Below are positions 60,001-64,000 of a stretch of 64,000 nucleotides of DNA, piece by piece (within the stretch, counting starts at the first letter, position 1; each line of letters opens with the position of its first letter). The notes beneath the pieces were generated by a model. The model saw only the letters and a list, made by a program, of their open reading frames with translations, searched no databases and was not told the origin of the DNA. This stretch comes from Inia geoffrensis (lineage: Eukaryota; Chordata; Mammalia; Artiodactyla; Iniidae). The stretch lies in assembly GCA_036417435.1 (NCBI GenBank), contig CM070910.1, forward strand, positions 82,816,784 through 82,880,783, read 5' to 3'. A program made the position numbers and the translations under genes.

Positions 60001-63000
60001 AATGGGGAGGGATTAGGGTACAGTTTAGGGTACGACAACGAATAAGGGTTAGCGTACGTGTGAGGGCACGAGTTAGTGTTGGTGTCCTGGTTAAGATTAG
60101 GGCACGGGTGAGAGTAAGGTTTCGGGTGAGGGTCAGGGATAGAATTCGGGTTAGGTTTAGGGTTAGGGAATGGGGAGATATTAGGGCACAGTTTAGGGTA
60201 CCACAACACTTAAGGTTTAGCGTACGTGTGAGGTCACTAGTTAGTGTTTGTGTACTGCTTACGATTAGGGCACGGGTGAGTGTAAGGCCTCGGAAGAGGG
60301 TCACATTAAGGGTTAGGGTTAGGGTTAGGGAATGGGGGGGGATTAGGGTACAGTTTAGGGTACGACAACGATTAACGGTTAGCGTACGTGTGAGGGCACG
60401 AGTTAGTGTTGGTGTCCTGGTTAAGATTAGGGCACGGGTGAGAGTAAGGTTTCGGGTGAGGGTCAGGGATAGAATTCGGGTTAGGGTTAGGGTTAGGGAA
60501 TGGGGAGATATTAGGGCACAGTTTAGGATACCACAGCGCTTAAGGTTTAGCGTACGTGTGAGGTCACTAGTTAGTGTTAGTGTACTGCTTACGATTAGGA
60601 CACGGGTGAGTGTAAGGCCTCGGAAGAGGGTCACGTTAAGGGTTAGGGTTAGGGTTAGGGTTAGGGAATGGGGATTGATTAAGGTACAGGTTAGGGTACG
60701 GCAATGGCTTATGGTTAGCGTACGTTAGAGGGCATGGGTTAGTGTTGATGTACTGGTTAAAATTAGGACACGGGTGAGGGTAAAGTTTCGGTGAGTGTCA
60801 TGGTTAGGTTTCAGGTTACGGTTAGGGTTAGGGAATGTAGAGGGATTAGGGTACAGGTTAGGGTACGACAATGCTTATGGGTTAGCGTAAGTGTGAGGGC
60901 ACAAGTTAGTGTTGGTGTACTGGTTAAGACAAGGGCACCGATGAGGGTGAGGCCTCGAAAAGGGTCACGTTCAGGGTTTCGCTTAGGGTTAGGGTTAGGG
61001 AATGGGGAGGGATTAGGGTAGAGGATAGGGTACGACAATGCTTAAGGGTTAACGTACGTTTGAGGGCATGAGTTAGTGTTTGTGTACTGGTTAAGATTAG
61101 GTCATTGGTTAGGGTAGGGCATCGGAAGTGGGTCTGGTTTAGGGATGGGGTTAGGGTTAGGGTTAAGGAATGGGGAGGGATTAGGGTATAATTTAGGGTA
61201 CGACAACGCTTAAGGTTTAGCGTTCGTGTGAGGGCATGAGTTAGTGTTGGTGTCCTGGTTAAGATTAGGGCACGGGTGACGGTAAGGTTTCGGGTGAGGG
61301 TCAGGGTTAGGATTCGGGTTAGGGTTAGGGTTAAGGAATGCAGAGGGATTAGGGTACAGCTTAGGGTACGACAGTGCTTAAGGGTTAGCGTTCGTGTGAG
61401 GGCAAGGGTTAGTGTTAGTGTCCTGGTTAAGATTAGGGCACGGGTGAGGGTAAGGCTTCAGGTGTGGGTCAGGGTTAGTATTCGGGTTAGTGTTAGGGTT
61501 AGGGAATGGGGAGGGATTAGGGTACAGTTTAGGGTACGACAACGATTAAAGGTGGGCGTACGTGTCAGGGCACGAGTTAGTGTTGGTGTCCTGGTTAAGA
61601 TTGGGGCACGGGTGAGGGTCAGGGATAGAATTCGGGTTAGGGTTAGGGTTAGGGAATGGGGAGATATTAGGGCACAGTTTAGGGTACCACAACGCTTAAG
61701 GTTTAGCGTACGTGTGAGGTCACTAGTTAGTGTTATTGTACTGCTTACGATTAGGGCACGGGTGAGGGTAAGGCCTCGGAAGAGGGTCACGTTAAGGGTT
61801 AGGGTTTGGGTTAGGGTTAGGGAATGGGGATTGATTAGGGTACAGGTTAGGGTACGGCAATGGCTTAGGGTTAGCGTACGTTAGAGGGCATGGTTTAGTG
61901 TTGATGTACTGGTTAAAATTAGGACAGGGGTGAGGGTAAAGTTTAGGGTGAGTGTCATGGTTAGGTTTCAGGTTAGGGTTAGGGTTAGGGAATGGAGAGG
62001 GATTAGGGTACAGGTTAGGGTACCGCTGCGGTTTAGTGTTAGCGTACATGTGAGGGCACGAGTTAGTCTTGGTGTCCTGGTTAAGATTAGGGCACGGGTG
62101 AGGGTAAGGCTTCGGGTGAGGGTCAGGTTTAGGATTCGGGTTAGGGTTAGTGTTCGGTAATGGAGAGGGATTAGGGTACAGGTTAGGGTACGACAATGAT
62201 TAAGGGTTAGCGTAAGTGTGAGGGCATGAGTTAGTGTTGGTGTACTGGTTAAGACAAGGGCACCGATGAGGGTAAGGCCTCGGAAAAGGGTCAGGTTCAG
62301 GGTTTCGCTTAGGGTTAGGGTTAGGAAATGGGGAGGGATTAGGGTAGAGGATAGTGTCCGACAATGCTTAAGCGTTAACGTACGTTTTTGGGCATGAGTT
62401 AGTGTTTGTGTACTGGTTAAGATTAGGGCATTGGTAAGGGTAGGGCATCGGAAGTGGGTCAGGTTTAGGGATGGGGTTAGGGTTAGGGTTAAGGAATGGG
62501 GAGGGATTAGGGTACAATTTAGGGTACGACAACGCTTAAGGTTTAGCGTACGTGTGAGGGCACGAGTTAGTGTTGGTGTCCTGGTTAAGATTAGGGCACG
62601 GGTGATGGTAAGGCTTTGGGTGAGGGTCAGGGTTAGGATTCGTGTTAGGGTTAGGGTTAAGGAATGCAGAGGGATTAGAGTACAGCTTAGGGTACGACAG
62701 TGCTTAAGGGTTAGCATTCGTGTGAGGGCAAGGTTTAGTGTTAGTGTCCTGGTTAAGATTAGGGCACGGGTGAGGGTAAGGCTTCAGGTGAGGGTCAGGG
62801 TTAGGATTCGGGTTAGGTTTAAGGTTAGGGAATGGGGAGATATTAGGGAACAGTTTAGGGTACCACAGCGCTTAAGGTATAGCGTACGTGTGAGGTCACT
62901 TGTTAGTGTTAGTGTAGTGCTTACGATTAGGAAACGGGTGAGGGTAAGGCCTCGGAAGAGGTTCACGTTAAGGGTTAGGGTTAGAGTTAGGGTTAGGGAA

Positions 63001-64000
63001 TGGGGATTGATTAGTGTACAGGTTAGGGTACGGCAATGGCTTAGGGTTAGCGTACGTTAGAGGGCATGGGTTAGTGTTGATGTACTGGTTAAAATTAGGA
63101 CACGGGTGAGGGTAAAGTTTCGGGTGAGTGTCATGGTTAGGTTTCAGGTTAGGGTTAGGGTTAGGGAATGCAGAGAGATTAGGGTACAGGTTAGGCTACC
63201 GCTGCGGTTTAGTGTTAGCGTACGTGTGAGGGCACGAGTTAGTCTTGGTCTCCTGGTTAAGATTAGGGCACGGGTGAGGGTAAGGCTTCGGGTGAGGGTC
63301 AGGGTTAGGATTCGGGTTAGGGTTAGGGTTAGGGAATGGGGAGGGATTAGGGTACAGGATAGGGTACGACAATGCTTAAGGGTTAGCATACGTTTGAGGG
63401 CATGAGTTAGTGTTTGTGTACTGGTTAAGATTAGGGCATTGGTTAGGGTAGGACATCGGAAGTGGGTTAGGTTTAGGGATGGGGTTAGGATTAGGGTTAA
63501 GGAATGGGGAGGGATTAGGGTACAATTTAGGGTACGACAATGCTTAAGGTTTAACGTACGTGTGAGGGCACGAGTTAGTTTTGGTGTCCTGGTTAAGATT
63601 AGGGCACGGGTGAGGGTAAGGCTTCGGGTGAGGGTCAGGGTTAGGATTCGTGTTAGGGTTAGGGTTAAGGAATGCAGAGGGATTAGGGTACAGCTTAGGG
63701 TACGACAGTGCTTAAGGGTTAGCGTTTGTGTGAGGGCAAGGGTTAGTGTTAGTGTTCTGGTTAAGATTAGGGCACGGGTGAGGGTAAGGCTTCAGGTGAG
63801 GGTCAGGGTTAGGATTCGGGTTAGGGTTAGGGTTAGGGAATGGGGAGGGATTAGGGTACAGTTTAGGGTACGACAACGATTAAGGGTTAGCGTACGTGTG
63901 AGGGCGCGAGTTAGTGTTGGTGTCCTGGTTAAGATTAGGGCACGGGTGAGAGTAAGGTTTCGGGTGAGGGTCAGGGATAGAATTCGGGTTAGGTTTAGGG
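57085..64000 (+). repeat. Right-domain duplication, copy 2 (runs off the window)
   Basis: Starts are F (57169), E (57331), F, G, H, A (58003), B, C, D (58507), short E (58675), F (58825), G, H, A (59329), B, C, D, E, F, E (60331), F, G, A (60834), B, C, D, short E (61505), F, G, H, A (62159), B, C, D, F (62831), G, H, B (63335), C, D, E (63839, cut). It shares with copy 1 the 1-bp deletion TTTCGGTGAGTG (49,774 and 60,787) and the missing H. Confidence 0.87.
58507..58824 (+). repeat. 318-bp segment absent from the other copy
   Basis: One full D (168 bp) and one short E (150 bp) lie between C (58339) and F (58825). In copy 1 the C monomer at 47644 joins directly to F at 47812. The offset change from 10,695 to 11,013 equals this segment exactly. 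Confidence 0.85.

Larger units (their letters stand above)
1..64000 (+). repeat. Telomere-derived 168-bp satellite array (whole window)
   Basis: Every line of the window is a diverged TTAGGG repeat with period 168 bp. For example, GAATGG-type boxes start at 188, 356, 524 and 692, each 168 bp apart. Splitting a monomer into hexamers gives exactly 28 in TTAGGG phase. A hand count for a C-class consensus matched TTAGGG at about 116 of 168 positions with no gaps. The top strand is G-rich and C-poor (roughly 70 G and 17 C per monomer) throughout, so no inversion is present. I parsed about 384 monomers in eight classes. No unique sequence interrupts the array. Subtelomeric location is an inference from the TTAGGG relationship; an interstitial or pericentromeric block is the alternative. 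Confidence 0.97.

Noticed and set aside
1..64000. CRISPR array (regularly spaced similar sequence)
   Set aside because: There are no short identical repeats separated by unique spacers. All of the sequence, including any would-be spacer, is the same degenerate hexamer repeat.
1..64000. True telomere tract
   Set aside because: Perfect TTAGGG runs do not exceed about four to five units. The sequence is a diverged complex satellite, not the terminal repeat itself.
1..64000. CENP-B box in the monomer
   Set aside because: TTCG followed by an A at the expected spacing occurs (for example TTCGTGTGAGG, TTCGGGTGAGG), but the CGGG end of the box is missing in the class sequences I checked.
1..64000. 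Embedded transposon, tRNA or rRNA gene in stretches without long frames
   Set aside because: I followed monomer boundaries from base 20 to 63,839 without a gap larger than one monomer. No non-satellite insertion is present.

Overview
The window is one uninterrupted tandem satellite array, and I found no gene in it. All 64,000 bases are built from degenerate relatives of the telomeric hexamer TTAGGG, always with the G-rich strand on top. The sequence points to a eukaryote with TTAGGG telomeres. Vertebrates, many invertebrates, many filamentous fungi and trypanosomatids fit; plants with TTTAGGG and insects with TTAGG do not. The likely location is subtelomeric or heterochromatic. The species cannot be named from this sequence.

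The basic unit is a 168-bp monomer, exactly 28 hexamers that stay in TTAGGG register from end to end. I marked monomer starts at the AAT of a conserved GAATGG-type box and parsed about 384 monomers by hand. They fall into eight classes, called A to H here, in the default order A-B-C-D-E-F-G-H (1,344 bp). The cleanest reference unit is 21,993-23,336. Departures from this order come from hybrid monomers, skipped monomers and local duplications, and nearly all preserve the hexamer phase.

Layout. (1) Left domain, 1 to about 18,135: 7-monomer units that start with an A/B hybrid alternate with 11-monomer units carrying an extra A-B-C. These form a 5,365-bp superunit present about 2.8 times, plus a 3,022-bp tandem copy of its second half, giving an overall 8,387-bp repeat. 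(2) Middle domain, about 18,136-46,390: mostly 8-monomer units, shuffled by hybrids (C/A, C/B, E/H, E/G, E/F, B/A, D/E), with an exact-looking 840-bp tandem duplication and a 2,903-bp tandem duplication. (3) Right domain, about 46,390-64,000: two copies of a segment offset by 11,013 bp (10,695 bp left of a 318-bp insertion/deletion). The second copy runs off the window end.

The many long open frames on both strands are a side effect of a 168-bp period, which is divisible by 3 and stop-poor. They read as Arg-Val, Leu-Thr or Pro-Asn dipeptide repeats and are not annotated as genes. I saw no tRNA, rRNA, transposon, CRISPR array or unique sequence. The most notable points are the strict hexamer register of a complex satellite, its higher-order organisation, and the layered recombination history recorded in diagnostic variants.
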